Positions 21,797 through 32,100 of a stretch of DNA of 64,000 bases are shown here, one piece after another. Made by a program: the position numbers and the translations under genes. Each line of letters opens with the position of its first letter. Position 1 is the stretch's first letter. The DNA is from Tenrec ecaudatus (Eukaryota > Chordata > Mammalia > Afrosoricida > Tenrecidae): positions 256,570,812 to 256,634,811 of the forward strand of contig NC_134531.1 of NCBI RefSeq assembly GCF_050624435.1, in the 5' to 3' direction. Under the pieces are notes generated by a model that saw only the letters and a program-made list of their open reading frames with translations, ran no database searches and was not told the DNA's origin.

Positions 21797-23406
21797 GTCA
21801 ACAGTCCATCATTTCATGAGGTAGCATTTGAGAAAAGACCAATGGTGCTGAAGGAAGTTCAAACTGTACTGAGTGCATTAGCCAAAAACAAGTTTCCAGG
21901 AGTTGAAGTTGTACCATTGAAATGATTCAGAATACTGAAGAAGCACTGGAAGCATTCACTTGCTATTCTAGGAATTTGGAAGACAGCTACTTGATCAAAT
22001 GACAGAAAGAGATCCATATTTATGTCCATTCCAAAAAAAAGGTGACCCAACAACACTCAAACTATAGAATTTTATCATTAATATTGCACAAGTTTAAAAT
22101 TTTGCTGAAAATTATCTAACAATGTTTGCAGCAGCAAATTCCTGGGAAGCTGCTGGGAATCCAATCTGGGTGCAGAAGAGGACGTGAAAGAAAGGGTATC
22201 CATGCTGTTGTCAAATGAACCATGGCTCAAAGCAGAGAATACCAGAAAGAGGTTTACTTGCCTTTCATTGACTATGCAATGACATGTCAAGGTGTGCACA
22301 GTAATAAACTGTAGATAACCTTAAGGAGAATGGAAATTCCAGAACACTTCATTCAGAACTTGTACATGGATTGAGAGACAATTGTTCTAACATAGCAAAG
22401 GAATATTATATGGTGTAAAATCAGGCAAGGTGTCATCAGGATTGTATCCTCCCACTGTACTAATTCAATCTGTATGGTGAGCAAAGCATCAGAGACTGGC
22501 TTATAGGAAGAACAGTGCAGCATCAGGATTGGAGGAAGGCTTAGTAAAAAATCTACCTAGCTATCTGAAAGAGATGAGTTATTAAAACACTTGCTGGTAA
22601 AAATCAAGGATTTTAGACTTCAATATGCATTGCAACTCAATGTTAAATAAAAAAAACCAAAATCCTCACAACTGGACCAATAGGTAACACCACGTTAATG
22701 AGAGAAAAGGTTGAAGTTGTCAAGTGTTTTGTTTTACTTGGATCAATAATCAATGTTCATGGAAGCAGCGGTCAAGAGATCAAAAGATGGATTGCCTTAG
22801 GTAAGTCTGCTCCACAAGAACACTTTAGAGTATTGAGGAGCAAGGATATTTGCTTGAGGAGTAAAGTGTGCCTGACGCAAGCCAGGGAATTCTTCCTTGA
22901 ATCATGTGCCTGTGAAAGTTGGGCATCCACAAAGGAAGATCATAGAAAAATAGATGCATTTGAACTGTGGGATTGGAGAGAAATATTGAAAGTACCATCA
23001 ACTTCTAAAAGAACAAACTGATATGTATTGGAACAAAAAAGGCCAGTGTACTCCTTAGAGGCAAGGATGGCAATACTTTGTAATATTTAATTTGGACAAA
23101 TTTTCAGGAGAGACCAGTCTTTGGAGAAGGGCATCATGCTTAGCAAACTGAAAGCGGAGAGGCAGTGAATAAAAGGAAGGCCCCCAAGGAGATTGATTGA
23201 CACCGTGACTGCATTGATGAGCTCAGGCATGGACATAATTGTGAGGATGGGGCAAGACCATGACGATGGATTGACATAGTTGCAGCATCAATGCACTCAG
23301 GCATAGGAACAATTGTGAGGATGGTGCAGAAGTATTCAGTGTTTTGTTCTCTTGTGCATAGGGTTGCTATGGGTCAGAGCTGACTTGATGGTACCTAAAA
23401 ACACCA
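21797..23406 (+). mobile_element. Younger RTE LINE copy, 5'-truncated, nested in the older RTE
   Basis: A 1.6-kb insertion starting inside the RTE RT region ('catgaggtagcatttgag') and running to the element's 3' end ('gctatgggtcagagctgac' then 'acctaaaaacaccaac'). It is flanked by 'actttgaggacta' (21784-21796) and 'actttgcggatga' (23407-23419), 11 of 13 positions alike. The older element's sequence continues across the gap. A 107-codon frame (22698-23021) is a remnant of the RT C-terminal region and has no independent function that I can see. Confidence 0.8.
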
Positions 23407-23870
23407 ACTTTGCGGATGATGGTGCACCGAACTCAAGCCAGAGTATTTTCGTTTGCTGCATATGAAGGTGAACATTGGGCATTGGATAAAGAAACTGAAG
23501 ATGCAATTGACATGTAGTGCTGGAGAAGATTATTGAATGAACCCTGGACTCTAAGAACTGATCTGCATTGGAAGGAGTGTGGCCAGTGCACTCGTTGGAA
23601 GAATGGATGGTGAAACTTCATTTTACATATTTTGACCACGCTGCTAGGAGAGATCAGTCCTGGGAGAAGGACATCATATTTGGGAATATACAGGGGCAGT
23701 GGAGAGAGGAGGGTCTTCAAGGAAGAGATGGATTGACACCATGGCTGCAAAGATGGGCTCAATCACAGAACAATTGTGGGGATGGAGCAGCACTCCTGCA
23801 TTGCATTCTGTTGTTCAAAAGGTTGCTATGAGTCAGTACTGATTGAATGGCACCTAACAACAACAACGAT
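23407..23870 (+). mobile_element. RTE LINE, older copy, second part: 3' end
   Basis: It resumes where the first part stopped ('ggtgcaccgaactcaagcc', 'gctaggagagatcagtcc', 'gagaaggacatcatattt', 'gaagagatggattgacacc'). It ends with the RTE/AfroSINE-shared tail 'gctatgagtcagtactgatt' and 'cacctaacaacaacaacg'. Together with 19250-21796 this makes a nearly complete but dead element. Confidence 0.8.
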
Positions 23871-23999
23871 AGATTGCATAAAGAGGATGAAAGCATACAA
23901 CCACGATACATGACTTACCTTATTTTAAACCATGTGCTATATTCTTACTTTTTTTCTACAACTTCCCCTTGATCTCTATTCAATTTTGGCATGAGGACA

Positions 24000-24815
24000 A
24001 TTAAGTGCTCTGGAATTCCCATTCTTCATCATAAAGTGTCATGGGCCACATGATCAGAAAAGTATGCATAGTTGGTAAAAGAGAATTAAAGAGCTTTCTG
24101 GTGTTCTATTTCAGACAAAAAAATCTTCTGACATTAGCTTTGATACCTGCGTTCCATGTTCTCTTCAGTCTAGTTTGAGATTCTGGACGTTCCCTGTTGA
24201 TGGTGTGCTGGTGCAACTTTGGGGAATTATCTTCAACCAATGTTTCCTTGCATGTTGCATTATAAGTAAGTGCATTCAGTGATGCACTGATTTGTTGAAA
24301 TATCTCATTTGGTATTCTTTTAGGTCATAGATTGTTGTGTGTCTCCAATGCCTTCAGGTCACTTGGAGTTCTTCCTTCAGTGTTATCAATTCTCATATGC
24401 TTCTTTTTCTAATTTTAGTCTGTGTTTTAATAAATGGCAGAATCATTTTATTTGCTATACATTATAAAGAGAAACCATTAATTAAAAATGTATAAGTGAA
24501 TTCAAGTTCATCTTGAACAGTTTTCAGTTTATGGAATTATGACCTCAGAAAGAAAAAGAAAAATAATTAAGTGAGATATATGCTTCTTCTTGAAATAGTG
24601 GAATGTTGACCAATTTTTCATATGGTAACTGTCTTTTGCTGCCTCCAATATCATTTAATATTTTCCCCATAGGTTCCTTAAAGTTGGATGGGCAGGTTCA
24701 TTTTTCCTTTCCCTCCAGTTCTTTTAGCTTCACTGTGTTCAGCAGATTCTTCCTTTGGGTTCTCTAATTTCAGGGGTTTTGCGCATTTCACTGCGATATT
24801 TTATTTATGCATTTA
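24000..24815 (-). mobile_element. RTE LINE fragment (RT N-terminal half), interrupted
   Basis: Antisense. 'gctctggaattcccattctt', 'caggtcacttggagttcttc' and 'ccttcagtgttatc' precede an insertion (24409-24577). After it come 'tgaaatagtggaatgttgac', 'ttaatattttccccatagg' and 'ttctctaatttcaggggttt'. These follow the order of the RTE reverse-transcriptase start and the linker before it. Confidence 0.68.
24395..24591. mobile_element. 169-bp insertion with 14-bp target-site duplication inside RTE
   Basis: The duplicated string is 'atatgcttcttttt' at 24395-24408 and 'atatgcttcttctt' at 24578-24591. Between them lies 169 bp that does not belong to RTE and ends in an A-rich run ('agaaagaaaaagaaaaataa'), which suggests L1-style retrotransposition in plus orientation. 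I do not recognise the inserted sequence. Confidence 0.6.
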
Positions 24816-25680
24816 ACTTAGAAAAGTTTAGATGACCTACTATGTTCAACTCTGAAATCCTAATTAAATAATTTAATGCATCTTAGTATGTTGCTTCATT
24901 AGAAAAAAAGTAGATGAAAGTTTGGTGATTGCAATTCATTCTGTGAAAGAGGGAATGGATATTTTTCCATGATGGGCTATGATTAAAAAAACTATTCAAG
25001 GTAATATCTATTAATGAGAGCTATAGAATCAATCATGTGTCTCTGGAAATTACAGAAAGTTATGTGTTATCTTTAGTTTATTATGAATTGGATGTCATCC
25101 ATATAAGGGGAGTAAAGAAGAAGCTAAGTAGTTTGTAGGCTATCTATCACAGGCAACTTCCCCCATTTACCTTAGTCCTGCCTTAAAATGACCTCTAGTT
25201 ACCTTCTTTCTAAAAGATTATCTTATTTTCAAATAATTATTTTGTGTGTTTTAGAATCTACTTTGTTCATAGTCAGCCTATATCTTTATTATTCTAGCGA
25301 TAAGCACTATTCTTAGAGAACATGCACTTCCTAATGCATTTTCCTATGTATTCTCAATGATTTCACAGATTTAAGTTTAGAGTTTCATTCATTAAGTTGA
25401 AATAGCTCAGGTCTCAGAATTTTTATAGTATGCTAATGGAGTTATAATGGGACCCAAACAACACTGTCATGACCATAAATAATTGAAAGTAACTATATAT
25501 CTCTGATAATGTATCATTCACAACCAGAACTTCAAAATTCTTCAGCTTTCTTTCATAGTCACATAACATTAATTATTTTCCTAACCATCAGTATTTTTAC
25601 TGCCTAATATCCATTCATTTTAATTGGTATGAAATACTATGTTTCTTTTAGAGGCCATTAAGTCTATTTGTATTCATAGT
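24816..25680. other. AT-rich non-coding stretch, nothing recognised
   Basis: This separates two antisense RTE copies. No element is recognised. Confidence 0.45.
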
Positions 25681-27356
25681 AGTGGGATGTGCAACAGAAC
25701 AGATCACTACCAGGTCCTGCACTGTCCTCAATGTCCATGCTGCATTTTAGATGATTGTAGCAGCTCTTGTGTTAATCAAGCCCGTAAGGCATCTAACTTT
25801 TTTTTTCTTCTGGATCTCCACTTTGCCTAGCATGGGACCTAGAAACGGGTCCCTCCTACGACTTCTCCAAAGAACTTAAGGCATAGTCTCTCATCCTCAT
25901 ACTATGAAACATTATTGCTGTACTTAAAAAAATAATACAAACGTGTTAGTTTTCCTGGCATTCTATGGAATATTTAATATTCTTCACTAATGTCATGATT
26001 CAAGAGCACCAGTTGTTCAGCCATTTTTATTCATTGTTTATGTTTCCCATGTCCATGAGGCAATTGTAAATCCCTTGCTTGTGTCAGGTGCACATTAGTC
26101 TTCAAAGCAACAGCTTTGATCTCGTGCAGCATCTTTTCCCAATGCAATGTTTCTTTGATTTCCTGAATGTTTCTTTGATTTCCGTGGGAGTTGAATGTGG
26201 ACTTAAGTAAATTAAAATCTTGACATAAGTACCAGTTTTGTTCGCAATTTTATACATTAAGTGCACTGTTGCTTATTTGAGGATGTTTACTTTCTTTAGG
26301 TTGTGGTGCAATCTATTTTGAAGGTCGTATTCTTTGATTTTGGTGCATTCACCAGTATGCACTCAAGTCCTCGTCCTTTTTAGTGAGCAAGGCTATGTCA
26401 TCTGCATATCACAGGGTGATAATGAGTCTTCTTCTTTGCTCTGCAGACAGACTGAATAAATATAGTGAGAGTGTACAACCTTTTTAAAACATGCACCTTC
26501 CCTTTACTCTGTTAAAATAATTGTCTTCTTCTATATGCAAGTTCCACACGATCATAGAAACCAGTAAGGTTGTAGGATTCATATTCTTCACAATGGTTCC
26601 CATACTTTCTTATGATGCACGTCTTGGCATGATCATTCTTCTCCACTTGAGGCCAACATGCATCTCATGCCAGCCAAGATATTCTTCGTTCCCTCTCCTT
26701 TTGTGCATGTGACTTGAGTTTGTGAGACCTCACTGTGGCTGTACTATTGCAACTGTTTTTGAATTATCTTCAAGTTTTTATTTTCATGTAATACTATCAA
26801 CATTGTGAGCTAATTTATACCTTGTTTTGGATCAACTTTCCTTGGAATAGGTCAAGATATGGCTCTCCTCCTGTCTCATCAGAGAGCCTTTTCCAAATTT
26901 ATTTGGTAAAGGTAACAGAGCACCACACTGCATCTGCTTGTTGAACCATTTCAGTTGGTGTTGGTATTCTTCCAATACCTGGAGCTTTGTGTTTAGCAAT
27001 GCTACCAGTACAGCTAGGGCATCTTCCTTCAGTACCATGGGCACTAGATCATATGCTATCATAGCCAAAAGCTGAATGTTGACAAATTATAATTGATGCA
27101 GTGTCTGAACTCTCCCTATCTTGTTTTGTTGCTTCCTACATAATTCCTTAGTTTTTCCCTAAAATTAGTCAATATTACAACCTCAGCCTTTCATTTTTCT
27201 TCAGTTATCTCAGCTTTAGTTATGTTGAGCATGTTGTCCCATTTAGTTTTCTACCTTCACTTAATGTCATAAAATACTCTGTCTTTTTGAGCTGTCATTG
27301 GTAATTTTCTCTTTGGCTCTTTTATTTCATTACTTCTTCCTTTAACTTTAGCTATT
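25681..27356 (-). mobile_element. RTE LINE copy, 3' end to RT/linker, interrupted by an LTR
   Basis: Antisense. It runs from a poorly preserved 3' region (about 25690-25880) through 'tttaatattcttcactaatg', 'catctgcatatcacagggtg' and 'gcagacagactgaataaata' into the RT start. The 78-codon minus-strand frame at 27068-26832 (YDLVPMVLKEDALAVLVALL) is the RT N-terminal lead-in. The linker reaches 27356, where an LTR intervenes; RTE sequence appears to resume at 27898. Confidence 0.72.
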
Positions 27357-27897
27357 TTTGTTAGGCTGGGTTGATTGGAGAAACACATTCAGTGATATTT
27401 ATATCAGTGATATATAATTATTATATATAATATCATATATTACACATAGATCAATATATATAATATATGATATTATATATAAATATATATAATATGATAT
27501 TATATATTATATCAAGAAGTAATTATTCTTTGAGAAAACAGCCAAGCCCGGTCCAGCTCAAGTCTATAAATTTATTGCTAGTCCATAAGTCCCTCTTCAG
27601 ACTCATGCAGTCACAAGCACTTGTACAGAATTCAAGAATATCACAGGTTGGTGGATGCACAGTCTTGTAATCCAATGAGTGTTAATGTATCACAGAGCTC
27701 AGAAGCTGGAGGGGCAGGTGTCAGGGTCATCCAGCAAGAAGGTGAAGGCTGAGAGAGAAAGGGAGGTTCCCAGGGTCCTCCTAAAGAGAAGGCCACACCC
27801 ACAAAGAGGCACCCACAAAGAGGTTGTGAATTGACGGACAGGTTGAATATCACCCCCACACTTCTATATATCTTCAAGTTGACATGTAACTACCACA
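27357..27897 (-). mobile_element. ERVL/MLT2-like LTR inserted in RTE
   Basis: Plus-strand ends are 'gttaggctgggttgattgg' and 'gttgacatgtaactaccaca', reversed MLT2-type termini. Internal strings 'cagctcaagtctataaat' and 'ccctcttcagactcatgc' match the other LTRs here. An AT-rich palindromic stretch (about 27400-27510) takes the place of the TA run. Flanks 'ctatt' and 'cgatc' agree only partly. The sequence on both sides looks like one antisense RTE. Confidence 0.75.
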
Positions 27898-27960
27898 CGA
27901 TCACACATTCAAGAACAGTTTGAATCTGTTCTGACATCTATTTTAGAATTTTCTTTTTTC
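27898..27960 (-). mobile_element. RTE LINE, continuation after the LTR
   Basis: 'cattcaagaacagtttgaat' followed by 'ctgttctgacatctattt' continues the RTE linker broken off at 27356. The same region is seen reversed near 58160-58190. Short, so moderate confidence. Confidence 0.5.
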
Positions 27961-27964
27961 TCAT

Positions 27965-28110
27965 ATTTTGAACTGCTCATTGTGATTTAGGTGAAGGTTT
28001 AGAGAGCAGATCAGTTTCCCATGCAACAATGCATACACATTTTGCTTCAGTTTACTGATTGCAATCCCTATGATTAAGTATTGTGTATCCTATTTATTCC
28101 CCTACTTCCT
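27965..28110 (-). mobile_element. L1 3'UTR fragment
   Basis: 'gtgatttaggtgaaggttta' followed by 'gagagcagatcagtttccc' and 'gattgcaatccctatgat' resembles, in antisense, a 3'UTR segment that I recall from afrotherian L1s. The subfamily is not assigned. Confidence 0.45.
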
Positions 28111-28576
28111 ATTTCCATTTCTTTATTTTTTGAACAGGTTTATTGTCATATAATTCACCTACTGTACAATTCAATTGTTTAAAGTATTAATAGTAGTGCA
28201 ATTATCACTATAATCAATATTATAACATTTTCTTCATTCTTTTACTTATTGTTATCAGTTCTCTGTTAACCACTCATCAGCCTCCCCTACCTAACACTAA
28301 GGAACCTATTAATCTGGTTAATGTCTCTGTGGATTTTCTTTCCTGGGTTTCCTACAAAGGAAGCCATATAAAACCCCAACAAAGACAATAAAATAAAACA
28401 CAGAAAAATCTCTATCCAAGAGAAAGCAGAAGATAGTAGAAACTAGAGAAAATTCAAAATCAGTCAAAAGGAGAACAAATGACAATATGCTAAATTTTAA
28501 CTTAACGAAGTGATGCAACCCCCTTGCCAATGCACTGTGTCTCAGGCGAAGGTTATTCACATCCAGAAAATCACGT

Positions 28577-28775
28577 AGGAGCCTTGGTGCAGTGGTTCTG
28601 GATTGGGCTGTGATCTGCAAGTTATGAAATTCTAAACCATCAGCTGCTCTGGGGTGAAAGGTAGAGCTTTCTACTCCCATAAACAATTACAGTCTCAGAA
28701 ACTCACAGGGGCAGTTCTAATATCCTAGAACATCACCATAACTTGGCATGACTCCACGGCAGTGAGTTGGAGGAA
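28577..28775 (+). mobile_element. AfroSINE copy inserted in block A
   Basis: Head 'aggagccttggtgcagtgg', then 'ctaaaccatcagctgctctg', 'ttacagtctcagaaactcac', 'ggggcagttctaatatcc' and tail 'catgactccacggcagtgag'. Flanks 'agaaaatc' and 'aggaaatg' may be a short decayed duplication. The homologous block at 43.6 kb has no SINE at the matching point. Confidence 0.82.
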
Positions 28776-29180
28776 ATGGTCTGAGGAAAGTCATTATGGG
28801 CTTAATGCACATGGGGACTCTGCAAGCAGATTTGGGGCTTTCACAGTCATAGCCTTCGGAAAACCAGCTGTGTGGAATTGAAGCTAAGCTTTGGATCACA
28901 TAGGCTGGTGTGCTCCTTCCGTGTAGACTTAGCTAGGGCCTCACTCAGATGGCGGCTTATTTGAATACCCTGTCTTAAGACTCCAGATTTCTTCTCTCTG
29001 ATAGCCAGCTTCCTCTGATTTTTCAGACCACACTTTTCTATAGCATCCATCTCTTCAGTGATAGTTTTATGAGCACAAGTGCTAAATAGGGTCATATAGT
29101 AAGAACTAATCGTGCTTATATTAGAGTTTATGCTTAAGTGCAAGCTCAATATCCATCCATGTGTGTACATATATACACCA

Positions 29181-29187
<7 letters not shown>

Positions 29188-29248
<61 letters not shown>
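29188..29248. repeat. (TA)n microsatellite
   Basis: Pure TA tract of about 60 bp, preceded by a 'tgtgtgtat' run. Block B at 44.06 kb has no such expansion. Confidence 0.97.
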
Positions 29249-29415
29249 TTTAGAGGCAACATTATCAGCTTATTGAGAAATAAATAAGTACTCTACAGGA
29301 GACATTTGGTAATTCTAATAATATTATTATTAATCTAACCAACAGTTTAGATTTTAAAGTACTATTGAAAAAAATAAAATATACACAAATATATAGGACT
29401 ATAGAAAAGTGTTTT

Positions 29416-29578
29416 ATACATACCTGCCAGGGGAGACACCATGATCACGAAGGGGGTTTTCCCAGGGCGAGGCTTCTCCATTGCACTCGGGATGTGCTGA
29501 CCCCTGCGATTCCCCCAAATGTGGGAAACTTGACTGCAGAATTTGTGGTAGTGGGGGACTGCATTCGTGCTTCCCCCC
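29416..29578 (+). pseudogene. RNU1 (pseudogene): U1 snRNA retropseudogene, full length
   Basis: The 163-bp sequence follows U1 snRNA from its 5' end ('atacatacctgccagggg') through 'catgatcacgaaggggg', 'gggcgaggcttctccattgc', 'ggatgtgctgacccctgc' and 'tttgtggtagtgggggact' to the C-rich 3' end. U1 pairs with 5' splice sites through its first bases. Here ACTTACCTG has become ACATACCTG, and there are further substitutions. Flanking duplications 'aaaagtgtttta' (29405-29416 and 29582-29593) are perfect, and an A-rich run follows. That pattern marks L1-mediated retroposition, so I call it a pseudogene. I saw no U1 promoter element upstream. Confidence 0.92.
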
Positions 29579-29640
29579 AAAAAAAGTGTTTTACAGTAAA
29601 ATATGCATCCTGTTACTTATATAGGTTTAAAACTTAAGAA

Positions 29641-30439
29641 GCTCAGCACTGACTAAGAAAGCAATGAGAGTTAGACACAGGCAAACTTTCAATCATGGTC
29701 ATTTACTAAAGCAAAATTGTGTTTGCAGCATTAAGACGTATCACATAACAAGAAGTAGTTCAGTTCACTTAATCTGCAATATACATGTTTCATGTAAAGC
29801 CAGGATTCCTTCGTGGAGTTCCCAAATGACATAATTCTAATATGATCGAGGAATAATGTTGTACCTTTGAAAGACACAATCTAAAATCCAGGTAGTGGAT
29901 GGCACACAATCTGGATCACCATGGGCTGAAAGAAACTTGCTTTGAAACACATGATTAGCAACAGGAATCTGGGCAGTTTCCCTTTGGGTGTCTATGTAAG
30001 TAATAGTAAGTCTTTTCACCTGCAACAGACACAGCTTCTTTGGTTGACCCACAAAAGGAAGCGACATCTTTTAAGAGACAGACAGGTACCTACCTCCTCA
30101 GGTCATGAATTGTCATCGAAATACGATGATCGCCATTAATTTCAGGTGACCACGGGACAACATTCTATGACTGGAATTATTTGATTTTGGCCAGTTTCCC
30201 ACCACCAACAATACTGCTACCGGTTGAGCTGAGGCCTTCTCTGAAGAAGTCATGTTTAATATGTACAGATGAGGGAATAATAAATTAATTGTAAGCATTA
30301 GACAGATACACCACCATGGTGAGTGGGAGGGCAGATAAATGAATATATGATCTGAAAACTGAAGCCTCTCTTTCTCTTGATGTTTGTCCTTGTAGTAATG
30401 TTCTCAAACAATATGTTTCCTTTGTGAGTGACAAACTTC
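29641..30439. other. Non-coding stretch, nothing recognised
   Basis: No repeat family recognised. The short open frames on both strands lack motifs. Confidence 0.45.
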
Positions 30440-30870
30440 ACTCCAGGTTCATTCATATCTTGAGGTCCTTTTTAGTTTTATCAGTGTATTTTAAGGATGC
30501 ATAGTATTCTATTGGATGTATATATCAAAGTTTCATATGCTTTGCTTCTACTGGTTGACTTTTGGGCTCTTTCCAACTCTTTCCTATTGTGAACAGTGCT
30601 GTCAAGAACATAGTAGTACATATGTCTGTTCATGTTATGTCTCTTACTTCTTTAGGGTACGTACCCAGCATAGGGTGGATGGTGCAGGGTGAGTCAATAT
30701 TTTGTTTTGTTGTACATAGGATTGTTATGATTTAGAACTGACTTGACCACACCTAACACCACCACTCCTAAGCAGAAATCTTCCTGAATCATATGATATA
30801 TTTCCATTCTTAGTTATTTTACATAATGCCATATGGCTTTGCGCAATGGCTGTTTGTGTATACAGGCTTA
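30440..30870 (-). mobile_element. Old L1 3'UTR, interrupted by an RTE/SINE tail
   Basis: Antisense. 'gcatagtattctattggatg', 'tattgtgaacagtgctgtc' and 'acttctttagggtacgtacc' match mammalian L1 3'UTR order. The L1 sequence resumes after 30766 ('gaatcatatgatatatttcc', 'gccatatggctttgcgcaat'). The intervening 80 bp is a plus-strand RTE/SINE tail. Confidence 0.62.
30686..30766 (+). mobile_element. RTE/AfroSINE 3' tail inserted in L1
   Basis: 'ttgttgtacataggattg' followed by 'ttatgatttagaactgact' and 'cacacctaacaccaccac' is the sense-orientation shared tail of RTE and AfroSINE. At 81 bp this is a severely 5'-truncated copy. Confidence 0.6.
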
Positions 30871-31269
30871 CTGGCCGTGTATAAGATTTCCATTCTCTCT
30901 GAGTCCTCCGTAGCATCATTAATTCTATTTTTTTTAATTCAGTTTTCTTGTTGGTGCAAGACAATACCTGTTGTCATTTTGCTCCTTTATAAAATTTTTT
31001 CTTAAACCCTTTGATCTTTATTATTGGGTAAATTCTGCACTTGATCTTGAATGGTTGATTATTTTAAGGTTTATATACTGCACAACTGTTATTATTCCCT
31101 GTGGACCTTTTGAAATCAAAGAGATAAAACTATGACCCTTAACTCTAAAAATGAGCTCATCCCATTGTTTGGCTGAACACTGAGCAATGGGGATGAATCA
31201 ATTACAGATTTAAATGATTACTAAGGACTACAACTTGAGGAGTTCCACCAGCCTTTCTGATGACCGTTT

Positions 31270-31545
31270 GGTCTCATCATGAACAATGTCTTTGATGCTT
31301 TCCCACAACTACTCTGTTCTTCAATCATTAGTATTCAATGCACCGTCTCAAATCTGTTCTTCAGATGGTCTCTAAATTCATGTGGGATATACCTGAGGTT
31401 GCATGGTTTAAATTTTCTTCAACTTCTATTTGAACTTGACTTTGATCAGTTGCCAGACTATTGCGTAGCTGATCATTGGCTTTGTTCTGGCTGGTGACTT
31501 GCAGGTTTTCCACTGATGTGTTCTATTCCTGTTTATTCTATGTGG
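31270..31545 (-). mobile_element. RTE LINE fragment (after endonuclease)
   Basis: Antisense. 'acaatgtctttgatgctttc', 'attagtattcaatgcaccg', 'cagatggtctctaaattcat' and 'gtgggatatacctgaggttg' match the RTE segment just downstream of the endonuclease. It is also seen reversed at 58260-58345 and in sense near 20130-20220. Confidence 0.65.
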
Positions 31546-31905
31546 TGAAATCAGTTATGGTGTTGAGAAAAATATTTACAATGATGCTTGTAGAAACTTT
31601 GGAAACTATGATGCTTACATTGTATCAGCATATTTATTTTTTACCTAAGCTCAATTATTTCCATACAGTAGTAGAAATGTTTTTAAACAAATTCTTTCCT
31701 TTTGCAAAACTATGTCAAAGGACTTTTTGTAGCCCAATTTAACTACTAAGTACTAAACAACAATATTAAAAATGTATTTTGAATAGCCAATTAAATTTAA
31801 TGCCATAAGAATCTAGTGAAAGTAAAAGCATTCAGTGTAATTCTTAGTAGAATTTTTTTTCTAATTCCAATGCAGAAAAACCATTTTCTAAAAAGACAAA
31901 TTGCA
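31546..31905. other. Non-coding stretch, nothing recognised
   Basis: AT-rich spacer without recognised elements. Confidence 0.45.
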
Positions 31906-32097
31906 ATTGAGTTGAATCCAACTAATAGCACCCTATAGGACAGGGTGGAACTTTCCCAGAGTTTCTGAGCCTTTTCCTGTTCTCTGGGCAAGAAACTCTC
32001 TTTTTTCTCCATGGAGTGGATGGTAGCTTCAAATTGCTGACCGTGTGGTTAGGGACTCAATGTGTCACCCCTGTGCAGCCAGAGCTCCTCCATCGCG
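31906..32097 (-). mobile_element. AfroSINE copy
   Basis: Antisense. 'gagttgaatccaactaatag' with 'ccctataggacagggtgg' comes first. Then 'ttcaaattgctgaccgtgtg' and the reversed head 'gccagagctcctcc'. Near full length, abutting an RTE 3' end that begins at 32101. Confidence 0.78.
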
Positions 32098-32100
32098 TTT

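Larger units (their letters stand above)
28115..29640 (-). repeat. L1-derived block A, homologous to 43205-44340
   Basis: Read with its partner, the same landmarks recur in order. They include 'tattgtcatataattcac', 'gggctttcacagtcatag', 'tcacataggctggtgtgctc', 'agactccagattt', and 'ttggtaattctaataatat' then 'attttaaagta'. The first part resembles an antisense mammalian-wide L1 3'UTR, and the central part resembles afrotherian L1 3'UTR sequence. Block A contains a SINE, a TA tract and a U1 copy that block B lacks. Non-coding; either two copies of one L1 or an old segmental duplication. Confidence 0.6.

Noticed and set aside
22698-23021. 107-codon open frame as an independent gene
   Set aside because: It is the C-terminal part of the nested RTE copy, in RTE order and orientation.
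27400-27515. AT-rich palindromes as a regulatory or origin element
   Set aside because: They fall where other copies of this LTR family carry a TA expansion; simple AT-rich drift explains them.
29362-29637. Open frames on both strands
   Set aside because: They overlap the U1 snRNA retropseudogene and reflect its sequence, not coding.
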